64,000 nt of DNA from Gnetum montanum (Eukaryota > Streptophyta > Gnetopsida > Gnetales > Gnetaceae). This document shows positions 35,600 to 48,989 of this stretch, piece by piece. Below the pieces are notes generated by a model. It was not told the origin of the DNA. It made no database searches and worked only from the letters and a program-made list of their open reading frames with translations. The number at the start of each line of letters is the position of its first letter. Positions within the stretch are counted from its first letter, which is position 1. Position numbers and translations under genes: made by a program. Location: assembly GCA_015680685.1 (NCBI GenBank), contig MNCI01018059.1, forward strand, positions 847,472 through 911,471, read 5' to 3'.

Positions 35600-36260
35600 A
35601 TCATTAAGGAATTGGGGATTATTAGAAGGTGTTCTCTAATTTTATAACACCCTTCCTTTCTCATACTTTTAGTTAGATCAAGTTCTTAGTTGTTAGCATT
35701 GTAGAGTTAGAAAAGTTTTGCAAAAAATTACCTCATAAATGTTAATTTCCTTATAACCCTTCAAAATTATTCATTTTGTTCCTTATGCATGGCTCATAAT
35801 GATGATTATGGATCCTTAAGAACATTATTTGAGTGTTTTGGCATTAATTTGATTAATTATTGCTTAAAAATTTCAACTTTCACTTCATACTTATTCTTAA
35901 AATACCTTCCAAGTGTTAGTAAATTTTTAAAAATTAGATTAGATTTTTCTCACTAGCACCTTCCCATTACTAAGATGAGCACTCTGTGTTCAAATAGGTT
36001 CAAAAATCACAATTGGAGTAATAATGGTTAAGTTATGGCTAGGAAAAGCTAGGAGGTCAAAGCTCAAATTAGAGAAGAAAATTCAAATAATCTCCCTTGG
36101 CTCAAATGAAAAATGGTGAAAAAATTTGCTAAGTTTCTGCCTATATATAGGTTTTGTGTGACCCAAAATTGGGGACCTAACATTAGGGATGTGATATCAG
36201 TGTAGATTCAATATCAAAGCCAAAAAATTTGCATTTTTCATAAGGGTCTGATGGATGAAA
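35600..36260 (-). promoter_or_regulatory. LTR-like promoter module upstream of the accessory frame
   Basis: On the minus strand, GATATTGAATCTACACTGATATC (36216-36194) is followed about 40 bp downstream by CTATATATAGG (36157-36147). This is the same order and similar spacing as GATATC repeats and TATA box in the LTRs. It lies some 600 bp upstream of the accessory frame. The remainder is AT-rich. It could be an internal promoter, or a remnant of another LTR inserted into B. Confidence 0.35.
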
Positions 36261-37717
36261 TGATTCTTTTGGAAATCTAGAAGGTTTTAAGGTTACTTAG
36301 AGGGTTTGGATGATGGAGATATGCATATTTTTGTCAAAACTTTATCATTGGAAATTCATAAAGAATGATTCTTGGGCTATGAAATTCATAAGATGGATAA
36401 GAAGGGTAATGGGTTCATGTAGTGAGGACAGATAGTTTAAATTATATGGGAAGTATTTATTGATGTTTTTAATGTTGGAAGGTTCAAGATGATGTGAAAT
36501 CTCTTGGCAGATATAAGATACAACAGTTATACAAGTGGATCCTTCCCAAAGCAAGCTCCAGACCTTAATGCCCTTGTATAACCATGCCTAAAGTGTCCTT
36601 AGGCACTTAAGGAGTTGAATGTAATGCATACCTATTTAGCAAAATAGACATGTTAGTATTAGCAAATTGGGAAAATAAATCTATGTTACATAGAACCACA
36701 AGTTATGACTATTCTCACAATGAGTTGTGATGGACTTAAAAGGGATTGTAGAGATCAAGATGTTAGGTATCTTACCATAGGCTTAATGAATTCTTATATT
36801 TTATTAGTGGTTAAAATAATCACTAGTCTTTCTATCCAAGATTCAAACCAAGTCTAGACCACATTTCAGTGACATCACATCATTTCATCTTTTGGAATTA
36901 CAACTGTAAGACTATCAATGTTGCAAGGAGCATTGTTAGTTGAAGTATTATACAAGGGAGTAGTTTATTCATGGCACTTTATTTATTTCTAGATTTCTGA
37001 GAAGCCTCCTACCTTCAAGCATGGGTAACATGTCTTTTTAGTGGGACTCTAAAAAATTTATTTTGTGCTCTTTTATTTCTATTTGTGTTAACCTTTCAAG
37101 GCAACACTTATTTTACTCTTGCTTCCATTTTTCATTAGATCTACAAGGATATAACACAACCTTAGCAACATGATAGAACTCACAATAGTAATCTAAAAGA
37201 ATCCACAAATCCCCTTGATGTCATATCCTTTTCATTTCCACTTGGTTATTTGCCTTTTTATCTAGGCATAATGATCACAAATTTATTTTTAATTTTATGA
37301 TGAAAAAAAATATCAATATGGATATGGTAAGAACATCTTATTAATGGAATGGGTGGATGAATGATGTGGTCTCACTATTTAAATAATCAATCCCTTATGA
37401 CTTGATAACATAGAGAAATATTTACCTTATTGGACTACATCTTGTCTTTATTTGTAATGTGTCTTATTGGTAAGAAAAATTATTTTTAAATGGTTTAAAA
37501 AAATTATGAAAGAAATGAAAAAGATAGTAAGAATTGTAAAAAACTATAAAGAATGAAAAATATTTAAAAAGTAGAAAATGTCAAAGAATTGAAAGATATA
37601 TCAAATAATTTTCAAAATTTAAGAAATCAAAAGTATTAAAGAATGAGAAAACATAAAATAATGTAATAAATAGAAAGAAAAATGAAAATTCAATAAGGTA
37701 CCTATAGCTCTAAATTG
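36261..37717 (-). other. Non-coding region between pol and accessory frame in B
   Basis: No frame. The stretch 36530-36620 (GTGGATCCTTCCCAAAGCAAGC, CAGACCTTAATGCCC) matches 60815-60860 in element G, showing that this is the shared 3' non-coding region of the family and that the accessory frame is extra sequence downstream of it. Confidence 0.6.
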
Positions 37718-37731
37718 ACTCCCCCATGACT
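37718..37731 (-). promoter_or_regulatory. Polypurine-tract-like motif at the end of pol (B)
   Basis: AGTCATGGGGGAGT on the minus strand, about 50 bp beyond the last recognisable pol sequence. The same motif is at the same place in D (52651-52664) and G (62009-61997) and closely resembles the true polypurine tract. Confidence 0.6.
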
Positions 37732-37779
37732 CTTATTAAGGTCAAGTAAATGAAAGATAGAACAAGTAGAAGACTAGTG

Positions 37780-40700
37780 GGTTAGTTGGGTAAACTCTTT
37801 TGAATATTCATAATATGGTTTGACTTGATGGATATTAACAAGGATAAGCTTATATGGGCTGGATAGGTGGTGGATATGTAAGGCACTAATTGAATAAGTG
37901 GCATGCACAATGTATGCTCCCTTTCAAAGTGTCTAAAATTTAGCTTTTTGGGATAAATGACTAGGATTATGATAAAGGACCTTGTCACTTAGTTGTATGG
38001 TTACATTCCTTATTTGTGAATTGTGCCTCAATTTGAAGTAATGCTAATGGACTTCACTACCCATAAGTACTACTAGTCGATTCTCATCTAGAAGATTTAG
38101 GTTCATTAGACGTTCCTCCTAGGCTAAACTTAGATTAAGGTCAAGTTCACTAGTAATAGTTTGAAAACTTGGCATAGACAAACTCATATGGTGTGTATCC
38201 TATAGGTAGTTTCTAGGTAGTCCTATAGGCCCATAGAGCATCATTTAATTTACTACTCCAATCTCGTCTAAACATAATAACCATCCTAGTGAGTATTTTA
38301 GTAATTTCATAATTAGTGATTTTGGCTTGACCATTTTCTTGGGGATGATATGGTGTTGGTTAACCCAAGTTTTTGCATGAGTTACTTAAAGGTAGCACTA
38401 GTGAAGTGAGTCTCATTATCTGATATAAGCATTCTTGGTACTTCAAATCTATTCACCACATGTTGGAAAATTTTTGTAGCTATTTTTTTTGTACAATATT
38501 TTATTATTATTGCCTTTGCTCACTTTGTGCAATAATCCATATTCACAATAATATACACTTTTCTAGTTACCATTGGTTGAATGGGCCCCATAAAATCAAT
38601 TCCCCAAATATCAAAAGGCTCCAGTGGCTATATCTAGTGTTTTAGTTCTTCGTATCTAACCATAATTCCTCCGTCCCTTTGGCAAAGTTCACAAGATTGT
38701 GCAAACATATAGTCATCTCTAAATAAAGTAGTCCCAAAGTAGCCTAACATTAGTACTTTGAGTGTCATTCTAAACCCTTCATAGTGATCATCACATGGGA
38801 CTTCATGGAAATCTTGTAAAATTATCTACTGGTCATAGTCTAGCACACAACATCTAATGAGCCCATCTGCATAGATCTTGTATATATTTTCATTAATTTC
38901 CATGTACCATTTTGCTTTGTGAAGGAATTTCTCATGTGTTTTTCTACTCTATTCAATAGGAAGCTCTTGTATTGTTAGATAAGTCAAGTACTCTATGGTC
39001 CATGACTTCCCTATTGAACCTATAGCCTTTACTGTTCTAGTAAATAGATCCTCATTGAAAAATTGGTCTAATAAAGGTTCCACTTGATTGTCTAAATACC
39101 ATTTCAACCTTTTTAGATGATTAGATACTACATTTTCTATTACTTTCTTATCAATCATTGTGATGTCAATCTCTTAAAGAATCATAAGCCATCTTATCAC
39201 TCTAGGACTAACCACTGGTTTATTCATAAGAAATCAAATGACACTATGATTAGTGTGGACGTAGATTTGGTAATCAAGTACATAATGTTCAAACTTCTCA
39301 AGTGCATACATGATGGTCATCAGCTCATTTTTAGTTATGATGTAGTTTAATTATGCTCCAGTGATGCTTCTATTGGCACAGTATATGTGGTATGGTCTTT
39401 TTTGATCATCAAGTTGTGTCTGTACTACACCAAGAACATAGTTGGAAGCATCAATCATGATATGAAAAGGTCTTGACCAATCCAAAGCTCGGATGATTGG
39501 TGTCTCTACTAATTTCTACTTCAAGGCTTCGAATGCCTTTTCACATGACTCGGTCCACTCGAAGGATGCATCCTTCTTTGTGAGCTCTACAACTAGTGTG
39601 GCTATCTTTAAAAAGTTTTCAATGAACCTCCTATAGTATCTCGTATGGCCTAAAAAGGATCATACATCTTTCATTTTCTATGACCATTGAGTGATATTTT
39701 GGATGACCTTGATCTTTTTGGGTTCTATCTTAATACCCTTCTAGAATATTTTATGTCCTAGCACTATGCCTTCCTAGACCATGAGATGGCTCTTCAATCA
39801 ATTGAGCTTCATATTAGTTTCAACACATCTCTTAAGTACTTGCTCCAACCAATCCAATGCTTGTTTGAAATCTAGCTCATATGTGGAAATATCATCCATA
39901 AAAACTTCAACACCCTTGTCTATATGCTTTTGGAAGATACTTAATACCAATCTCTAGAAGGTGGCTAGTACATTACAAAGACCAAAGGGAATCTATTTGT
40001 AAGCAAACATTCCCCATGGATTGGTGAACATGATTTTCTCTTGGTCTTCAGGTGAAATGTAGACCTAATTGTATCCACTATACCCATCTAGAAAATTATA
40101 ATATTCATGTCCTAAAATTGTGTCTATGACCTTATTAACAAATGGAAATGGGAAGTGATCCATGAACGTGGCAAAGTTCAACATCCAATAATCAATGCAT
40201 ATGCAACATTTTCCCCCCTTCTTTTGAACTATCACTAAAGGACTAAACCATTTACTATTCACAATAGGATAGATGGATCCCACCTTTAGTACTTTCTCTA
40301 GTTCTTTCTTGACTAGCTCCTTTAGTTTAGGTTTAAGCCTTCATTAAGGTTGGTGTTTTGGTTTGACTGTAGGATTAGTATACATTTGATGTTGACAAAT
40401 TTGTGGATCAATTCCTATGATCTCATCATAAGACCACATGAACACTGTAGGGCATCTTTTAAACACTTCCAATAGTTTCCTATTCTCTTCCTTTTCTAGG
40501 TTGGCCTTGATAATTATCAACTTTTTGATGTTTAAACATGCATATTCTAATGTTGCGGTAGACCTTATCAATTTTTGCAATGTAGGTACTAATGATTTGT
40601 TCTTCTAATTTCATGTACTTTTCAGATTGATTTTCTTCACTTGTAATTAGCCACTGGGTGTCCTCTTATTAGGTGGCTGCTACATATAGATAATTTTTCA

Positions 40701-41290
40701 CATATCTTATTTTTACACATCTATTTCATGCCTTGGTCTCCTCCCATTTGATAGCCCAAATTCTGTGCATGAAATTGCATCCATTATCATTGTATGAAAT
40801 ACATGGAAATATTCTTCTTTGTATAATTCTAGCCTCATCTTCCTTGGAAATTTACAAGGACAAATCATGAATTCCTAGCTTAGAATCCATGGTGCTAAGC
40901 CAAGCTCTTCCCATGATAATTAGGAATTCTCCCTTGTTTTTCCCCACATGAATAACTAGAAAATTAGTAGGATAGGACCAATCACTAATGATAGTAATCA
41001 CATCATCCACTTGTCCAAGTGGAACTATGATTTACTAGTCTATAAGCTCTAAGTGAATGTTACTTTTCTTTAGTTGTGGTAAGTTTCGAGCTTGATACAT
41101 GTCTTGAGATATTAGGTTCACTTCAGACCTAGAATCTAGTAGAGATTTGCATGGTTTTTGTCCTACTATTTGGAGATAAACTAAGAAACTTCTTGGATCA
41201 ATTCCCTTCTATGGGAGAGCCCTTACCTTAATCTAATGAGTTATTATCTAAATGAGCATGATAGTTGTGACATTTGATCATGATGAAGTT
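37780..41290 (-). pseudogene. pol: Athila-like protease and pol of element B
   Basis: Reads right to left. Protease remnant about 41230-40880 (SYPTNFLVI, IIMGRAWL). RT about 40460-39650 has FAWSY-like FMWSYDEIIGIDP, IYPIVNSKWFSPLVIVQKKGG, YNFLDGYSGYN and the catalytic FMDD at 39902-39891. RNase H about 39480-39120 has MIDASNYVLG, but the Glu and a later Asp are replaced (TKNEL, HTNHS). Integrase about 38950-37780 has WGIDFMGP (about 38600), SDNETHF in place of DNGTHF (about 38420) and a weak C-terminal part. More than twenty stops and several frameshifts. The RT residues place it with Athila-like elements rather than Tat, and there is only one RNase H. Confidence 0.8.
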
Positions 41291-43794
41291 GGAAGCTTGC
41301 TATGTTGGCCTAATGTAGATGGGGTGGAAGTAGATGTATTCCCCATCCATTAAGTCTTCTCTATAATTATTCTAAAGAATAGTCATTTCATGGGTTGAGA
41401 CTCATAGATAACCCTCTCCTCATGCATATTAACCACCTTGGTAGCATTCTTTTGCTATGGTTGTGATGAAAATTCCCCCTACATAATAAGAGGTGGCATT
41501 AGTGGTAGAGGACTTAGGTATTGATTAGAATGACTAGCTATTGGTGGATGCACATATGAGTTTGGGTCTATCCTTGGCAGCATTGATCTATGGTATTCTA
41601 CTAGATAGTACTATGGGATCTAAATAGCTACATTAATAGGTGATACTAGATGTTGATTGAAATATCCATATAGATATGGTTTCCTATATGGATATTGTTG
41701 GTGAGGTGGTGGCATAGCCCATGATTAAGTCTATTGCCACTACTAATAATAGTGCTCCTACGACTATGGAAAAGCTCTACTAGGATAATACATTAGTTGG
41801 AGGTTCTTTTAGTAGTTACCTTAAAGATAAGGTAATCGTTTGGGCATCTATCTTTTAATAAATTTGGGACTAAATGTGTATTCCCCTATCTCTTGTAGAT
41901 GTGGCATGACTAGGCAACATCTCTTGGGATGTTTGTACTAACATATAGTGTAACCTTCCTCATCTATGAAGTTGGTGTCTGTGCACTCAGCCACTAAAGC
42001 AACCTTGCCTTTCCATATAGACTCTTTATTTTTCCTCTTGTCTTTGCCTTTCCCCAAAGGCTTGTTCAGTTTCTTCCTCCACAATCTTTAATGCTATTGC
42101 AAATTTTTCATCAACAGAATTCCACATTTTCTCTACTTTGGTTGCAATGTCATTTATATATTTCTGAATCGGTGAAGTCTTTTTCTAAATGGCCTGATCC
42201 AAGGTTTCCTCCTCTTGTATATCATATACTTGTGCATCTCTTTTTCGAATTGATGGATATCTATTATACTCTTTAGCTAATTCCCTCTTTCTTAGCTCAC
42301 CTTCCTTCTTTTTCACTTCCTCAATTAGTCTTTGGATGTGATGAGCAATCATTTCTAATAACCTACCTTGGGAATAAATCCCAAGAGTTTCTTTGGTTTT
42401 TCTCTATAGCCCATTTACAATATCCTTGAGCTATTCCCTTGGTCAAAATATGTGGCTTGGGCATATGTGCAATAGTGACTAGTATCTACCCAGTGCAACA
42501 TCAAGGTTCTCATGAGTTCCTTGCTTCCATCCCTAGATTTATTTTCTTAAGTTGAACACTCATGAATAAGTTTGATATTTATCATTGAAGAGTTTGATCA
42601 TCGTACTTTAGTGTCTAATTGATTTAGGTTCTAGTGACCTATACCAACTCTTTGCCTCCTTCACAAGTGTTCTAGGAAATAGCTTTAATTTTCGCCAATC
42701 ACTTTCAATTTTTTATAGGACATAGGCATCGTGGAAAGCTTGAAGGTGATTTTGTGGATTAGCATTGTATCCACCTTCAAATCTCGACATGTTGTTCATG
42801 TCTATCCAATTGATTTAACTACCCCTCACATGCATGGTTGAGATGTGAAAGGCTAGATGTTGATGTTGATCATACTGTAGGTTGCCATCAGGGGTTTATT
42901 ATCTTGATTAGGTTCATGTGCTCTATTATAGCAGTGTCCCCTCCTATGCTCATGTCTTTCCTAATCCTCTGTTTGATCCTCACATCTTCTTTATTTGTAC
43001 TCTTCATCTTCTAAATCATGTTGTCTTGAATGTCGATCATAACAATCATGAGTCCTCCTCTCTTTCCTATCATAATCTCTATGCCTTGGTCACCTCCTAT
43101 CATAGTCCTTTGATGATTGTGAGGATGAGGATGAGTTAGTAGGAGAATGATCCCAACTTTTTCTCCTTTCATAAGTCCTATATTCATCTTTGTGGAATCT
43201 TGTAGATACTCTTGGCCTTGAGTCTTGCTTATATCATGAGTTAATTGCCTCCTTGTTAGGTATCTCTACTAAGGTAGACTACATTTGAACTTTGATAGGT
43301 TATTCCAGTCTAATGATAGAAGTTTTTGAAGTCTCTTCATGATTCTGGTGAAGTTCTTTTGCAATGAAGGTATTAGCATCAACTTCCTCCAAGACAATAG
43401 AAGTGTCGAACTACTTTCCTTTGTTATGTACATGTTTGATTTCCATGGTAGCATCTCTTCTCATTTGTGCCTTTGTAGATTCATAGGACCTAGTCATGTG
43501 CTTAGTCACATGGTACCTAACCTGGATTCAATTTAGATTCATTCCCATTAAGGTAGTCTAAAGCATGGTGAATGCTACATGTTCTAGAGGCAAGACAATG
43601 TTTCCTTGTATGTCTCTCCATCTCATTTGACTATCTTAATGGAAGATGAAAGTAAAATCTAGATCATAAGGATTAGTGTGACCATAAGTGATTCTTGTCT
43701 ACAGTGGCATCCGTCATTCTTCTTCATCGTTAATTCTATCATTTCTTCTCCTTGTCTCTTTGACAAGTGATAATGTATCTTTGTTTGAGGCCAT
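41291..43794 (-). pseudogene. gag: Athila-like gag of element B
   Basis: Start at ATG 43794 (MASNKDTLSL), about 127 bp after the primer site, as in element F. Order: N-terminal part with DFTFIFH and QGNIVLPLEHVA; Arg/Ser/Asp-rich linker (about 43240-43010); degraded capsid core (about 42840-42400); charged linker; zinc-knuckle remnant (about 41955-41920) reading YTIC-stop-YKHPKRC, with its first Cys changed to Tyr; Pro/Tyr/Gln-rich tail (about 41830-41480). Stops throughout. Closest relative in the window is gag F. Confidence 0.8.
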
Positions 43795-43920
43795 GTTTGT
43801 AATTTAAGATGTTGCTTAAGTGCGTGTAACTTGTTGGGGTTATTAAAATAAAATTCAAATGTTGACTTTTGATTTCTAAAATGAAAAAATTTGGAATATC
43901 AATTACTAAGCATACATTGA

Positions 43921-43943
43921 CTTGTCCCTAGAAATGACACCAA
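43921..43943 (-). promoter_or_regulatory. Primer binding site of element B (tRNA-Asp type)
   Basis: TTGGTGTCATTTCTAGGGAC on the minus strand, directly after the 5' LTR. A decayed complement of the plant tRNA-Asp 3' end. Confidence 0.8.
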
Positions 43944-44831
43944 TGATGAGCAATGGAGTAGTCCAACACCCAACCATATGAGATATGAGTGTTCAAACAT
44001 AGCCCGATTGAATTATGTAGACAAGGTAATGTGATTATGCTAGTAATTGGTTAAAGTTTGGAATCATTATCTTCCCATGTGGAGCTAGTATAATCTATGT
44101 GCATGGTCTAGTTCTTAGTGAGGTGTATGATATATTGATGTTGGTAAGTCATAACTCCTAGCTATGATGGTAAAGTGTAAAAATAGTGCTAAGTCTAAGA
44201 AAAATGGTAAACCAATATACTCTAGCTTAGAGCAATGAGCACCTATTCCTAGCTTTCCGTACATGCCTTGGGCTCATGTAACCATTACTAGGATTACCAA
44301 GTGAGTTCACTATTGAGCGAATCAAGTGAAACCACTACTAGGTTATTAAAAAATCACATGTAACACTTGAAACCAATCGTACTCATTTCAATCTACTAAT
44401 AAATAAGGAAAGTAAAGTACTTAAAAATGCAACTAATTAGGCTAAGAAAACATTAAGAATTATGTTAAGTAAAACAATAAAGCTAAGTGGATTCTACAAT
44501 GATGGAAAGAAATCTTGATCTTTATTTCCTTCATGAATTGTGCCTACATGGACTTCACTCAAATAAAAAGATTTCAGACAACTGCTCAACATTGCACTAC
44601 TAGAATTCACTTTATTTTTGAACTATGAAGAAAAACTACAAGAGTCTACCTATGGTTGAAATGAAAGTTATTTTTCGGACCATGCATCTAAGTATCATAT
44701 ATATAGGCCTGTAGGTGTCTGCAATGTCAAATATTCAACATTGTATCTTGTGCCCTGATATTAGGGATTTGATATCACAGCTTCAATATCAAATGTTTGA
44801 TATCATAGCCACATAAAACCTTGATTTTTCA
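43944..44831 (-). repeat. 5' LTR of element B
   Basis: Starts TGAAAAATCAAGG at 44831 and ends ATTGCTCATCA at 43944 on the minus strand. GATATC-type words at 44808-44735, TATA box CTATATATATG near 44707-44697, and AATAAAGATCAAGA near 44525. Collinear with the 3' LTR. Confidence 0.85.
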
Positions 44832-45440
44832 TGAACTTTCTATTTCTTGGATAAAGCACATTTATCCAATGGTGTAGGCCTAAAACCCACCAGAGGGGAT
44901 GGATGATTTTTTGTCCATTACCACAAGGATCTTAATGGTAGGCAGTGTGATTCCCCTAATAATAAGGATGATAAGAAGCCCCTCACACTTCTAGTGAGCA
45001 TCCTAGAGATCAAATGATGATGTAGGGATGTCGAAGGGGTAGCTAGGGAGAAACTCAAGAGGCCCATGGAAGAAGCACTACCTTCATTTAAGTTTTGGAT
45101 AATTTCTTTTATTTTGAAAGTTATGATTATATTATGGTTTCATATGCTAGTCAGTTTTCTATGTGCTATGGTTGTAGACAAGCATTAGGTCCTCATAGTC
45201 CAAGTTACCATAGAGGAAGAACAAAGGCATGCAAAGAGGCACTCCTACAGCAACCTAAGGCAAACATAATTGATCTAGATGCTTTGTTCAATGAGGTGGT
45301 GTTGGGTACATTCCCCATCATCATTCCAAAAGAAGAAGAAGAAGAGCCTAGTATGCCCATGCCTTAACTCTTTCATTATATCCTATTGCTTTAAGTTTGG
45401 TTTCTGTCCTAATCACTTGATGATTATTATGCTTATAGTA
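44832..45440 (+). pseudogene. Unidentified protein frame C, middle part
   Basis: Coding-like sequence between elements B and D. The longest open piece, 45095-45367, has 90 residues ending in an acidic KEEEEEPSMP stretch and includes IIDLDALFNEVVLGTFP. The protein is not recognised. It is probably the continuation of 30061-31752 and continues after D at 55529, as judged from position, orientation and the target duplication of D. Confidence 0.4.
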
Positions 45441-46313
45441 TGATAAATTATGTTTCTCATCACTTCAATATCAAGGTGGCCATGATATCAGGTACACAAT
45501 ATTGCAACCTGAGATGTGATATTGTACATTTGATATTGCAAGGTTACTCTCGGGTCTATAGATACAGTGCCCAGGTGCACAATTGGAAGTAGGTTTTTAG
45601 CAGTCAATAGCAAAGCTCTTGCAATTTGTTCATTTGAAGGTTAGAATATTTTCCAAGTGCCCACAGCAAGAGATCTAAGTGTGAACATATCTTTATTCAA
45701 GCATTGATGTACCTAATCACATAATTGTGTTGGCAATAAAGATGAGCGCTTTAATCCATTCCTTGCAGCACTTGAGATTTTCTTTCTTATGCATTTACAT
45801 ATTGTTATTTCCTAAAATTTACATTAATGTTATTTATGTATCAATTCATTCTGATCAATTAAGAAAATCATTAAATTACACAAGCACGACCCATTCGAGC
45901 ATATGTGTGACACTTGGTAGCTCAAAAATGATTAGCGTTTGACAACCCAGTAGTGTTCGCACGAAGTTCAGGATGTGTTTGGGAAGTCGGAATGGTTACT
46001 TTTGTTAGGCTAGATTAGACTATAGTTTACTTAGTAATTAATCGCTTCTATTTTTAATCACTCTTACTTTTATTCTTGTTTTAGGTGAGTAATTCCATAA
46101 AAAACACAAAACAATAAAAATCATATGCCTTAGTCACAATTAACCATACAATTGCATACCACAAGTGGGACTGGGAAGACAACAAATGAACAACATGCAC
46201 ACAATGTTTAGCTCTAGTGTACTTAGTAACTATAGTCTATGGAATTCAACCGAATTGCACATGAACACTTATGATTCATATGGTTGGGCGTAGGGATACC
46301 TTGCCGCTCATCA
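45441..46313 (+). repeat. 5' LTR of element D
   Basis: TGATAAATTATG to CCGCTCATCA. Decayed GATATC words at 45466-45540 (GATATCAGG, GATATTG), TATA-like CTATAGATACAG at 45558, GGCAATAAAGATGAG at 45731-45745 and the GGTAGCTC/GACAACCCAGTAG words common to the family. Confidence 0.92.
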
Positions 46314-46333
46314 TTGGCATCATTGCTAGGGAC
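46314..46333 (+). promoter_or_regulatory. Primer binding site of element D (tRNA-Asp type)
   Basis: TTGGCATCATTGCTAGGGAC directly abuts the LTR. Compared with TGGCGCCGTTGCCGGGGA, the complement of plant tRNA-Asp, the differences are almost all transitions. Confidence 0.88.
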
Positions 46334-46489
46334 TATAGTTCTTTGTGCGCTATCTAAGCCTAGTGAAATTTAGTAACCTTGTTGTTTGAACCCTGATAGT
46401 CAAATCCTATGAAAACAAAAATTATTAATATTATCATTAAATTAAATCTCAACTGCACACTATTTATTAACACAAAATTTCTTCTTCTC

Positions 46490-48890
46490 ACAGGAGCCCA
46501 TCTCCACCCAAGGTAGTTTAAGTACCTCAACAATACCAAGTGGTATATGCTCATCCTAATGAGTATGTACTAGACTTTACCTTCATCTTACATCAAGATG
46601 AACTAATGCGGTGGCATGATATGGAAGGAAAAATTATGTTGCCACCTGACTGATTTATTCCAACAATGCTTCAACTAATGCTCATACAACATAGGCTTCA
46701 ACATCTCCATGGAGAATATGAGATGTGAGATCCCAAATCAAGGGATTATCATCCCACTGAAGCATAAAGATTAAGGGATCAGCAACTGGAGCATCAACAT
46801 GAGCTTATGAAGGGCAAGGGGTCAAACATCTTTCCACCTCTACTTGGCCCAATTGATGAAGGTGACCATTTCGTTAGTGAATCTCCTCTCTTTGACTTCA
46901 TTCAAGAAGCCCTCAACTAAAATGTACAATCTATATTCCATAATCTAGGTCCTAGTCAAAATGGATCTAATGACAAAAATGGATCTAGAGAAGCAAGTCA
47001 AGAAAAGGGGAACAAAGGAGATCATGATCACGATCATGGTCACAAGCATCAAAGGAAGGATGATAAGCATCAGTGTGGAGCAAGTTCCCCTTCTTCCTCC
47101 CCTTCATTGTCATTGTGTTCTTCTTCATCTAGTTTAGATCATGGCTGCAAAAGAAATAACCATGATGGAAGTAACCGATGGGACCAAAATAATAGAAGGG
47201 ACCATCGGGATAATCGTGATTGAAGACATGGGCAATCCATAGAGTTCCATTATCAAGAAAGAAGGGGTAGTAGGGAACATCATAGGCACCATCATCATGG
47301 CCTTGATAAACCTCTACTTGCTACTTGGGGCATGTTAAACATTGTAGAGGCTGTGAGAATTCCAACTAGGCATGTGAAGGACAATAGAATAAAGAGACTT
47401 AATATGAACAATATTCCTCAGTTTGAGGGAGGATATGATGCTGATCCACAAAACCATCTTCAGGCCTTCTAGGATGCATGTGCCTTACAAAATATTGAAA
47501 ATGATTGGCAAAAGCTGAAATTATTTCCAAGGACACTTATAAAGGAAGAAAAAAGTTAGTATCGATCCTTAGACCTAGAATCAATCAAGTAATGGAGTAC
47601 GATGTTGGAACTATTTAATGACAAATATCAAACATACTCCCGAGTATCTAATTTAAGAAAACAAATTCAAGGGTGGAAATAAGGAAATCATGAACCCTTG
47701 GATGCTGCTATTGGCCGATACTACTCTCTATTGCATAGGTGTCCTAGCCACAAATACCCTCAACTTAATCAACTTTGCCATATCGTAGATGGGTTGCAGT
47801 CTGAAACCAAGAAAACCCTTGGCATCTATGCCCAAGGGAGATTGACAGAGTTAAGCTCCTGTTGGATACAAAGACTAATTGAGTAGGTAGTCAAGGAGGA
47901 GAGAGAGCTAAGAAAATGTGAAAGTGCAGAAGAATACAATAGAGACCCTTCTATTTGGAAAAAGGAGGTTAGATTTTGTAATATTGAGGATGAATTCACC
48001 ATAGATGAGGTGGTGAATCAGAAAACATTTTCATTTCAAAAATTGTAATAAAAAATTACAGCTAAGTTTGATCAATTATGGGACTCCATGGACAATAGAT
48101 TTCAAGTTGTTTTAAAAATTGCTGAAGAGTCCAAGAAGCAAGGTGATGAGCAAGAACGTTGAATACGTAAGGAAGCTGAACATGCCAAATCTAAAGGTAA
48201 AGGTAAAATAGCTATGATAGAGATGGCTATGGATAGTAACTTAGATAATAATGGTGGATGTGATGTCTACCGATATGAACATCCTAAGGGATGTTTCCCA
48301 GTTGTATCACACTTGTAGGAATCTGGGGTGTATGCCTTACATCCACAACTTTCACAAAGGCAAACACCCAAAAGATTGCCTTATCCACAAGGAAATCCTT
48401 AACAATTCCACCAACCACAGTAGTACTATCCAATTTGAACTCCTCTACAACCTTATGAAGTGAACCAGCAGTGGCAGCAACCATGATCGTGGGCATTGCT
48501 GCCTTCAAGACAGTAATACCCTTACCAACAACCAAATTCCTATGGTTACTATGTTTAGCAACCTTCATCTCCAAGGGACTCCTCTGATCATATTGCTACT
48601 TAACAATCTCATTACTACCCTCCTACAACATACCAATCACCCTATCCAAGGAGGGATACCACCTACTATCCTCATGCACCTCCTGTTCCTACACCTACTC
48701 CTCCACCCCCTGCACAACTACTGCCTACTCCATCCATGTAGGATGAATTGCCTGCACAACCACAGCAAAGGAATGCTACGAGGGTAGTTAACCTACAATT
48801 AGTTAATCCATCTAGCAAGTCAAAACCACAAACAAAGAAAAGACCTTCTTCTAACCTTGCAGTCCACCAAAGCCCTTGAATACATCAGTG
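46490..48890 (+). pseudogene. gag: Athila-like gag of element D
   Basis: Reading begins recognisably at YAHPNEYVLDFTF (about 46533); no clear ATG is left, and a TTCTTCTTCTCACAG stretch at 46481-46495 resembles a 3' splice site, so the start is uncertain. Order: N-terminal domain; His/Asp/Ser/Arg-rich linker with GHDHDHGHKH-like runs (about 46990-47310); capsid core 47330-47910 (FEGGYDADP, NDKYQTYSRVSNLRKQIQGW, GRYYSLLHRC); charged linker; zinc knuckle 48259-48294, with the second Cys changed to Tyr; Pro/Gln/His-rich tail to about 48890. About ten in-frame stops, mostly TAG/TAA from Gln or Trp codons. Closest to gag G. Confidence 0.85.
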
Positions 48891-48989
48891 GTTGGTAACC
48901 TTGCTACTCCACCTTACTCTATTTCCTCTCTATCTGAGTCTCCATCAAATCAAAATCCCTCCCAAATCCATACTGTAATGCTGACACAT

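Larger units (their letters stand above)
31753..44831 (-). mobile_element. Athila-like Ty3/gypsy element B, full length, 13.1 kb
   Basis: Bounded by two LTRs of 885 and 888 bp in the same (minus) orientation. Internal order on the minus strand: primer site, gag, protease, RT, RNase H, integrase, polypurine-like motif, non-coding stretch, accessory frame, polypurine tract. Flanking 5-mers are CTAAC and TGAAC, a poor match, so the target duplication is unproven. The LTRs differ by roughly 15 percent by eye, clearly older than D. It interrupts frame C. All frames are broken. Confidence 0.85.

Noticed and set aside
31748-44836. Target duplication for element B (CTAAC / TGAAC)
   Set aside because: Two of five bases differ, so it is not better than chance on its own.
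46481-46495. 3' splice-site-like TTCTTCTTCTCACAG before gag of D
   Set aside because: Kept only as a remark; a matching donor and spliced copies cannot be shown from this sequence.
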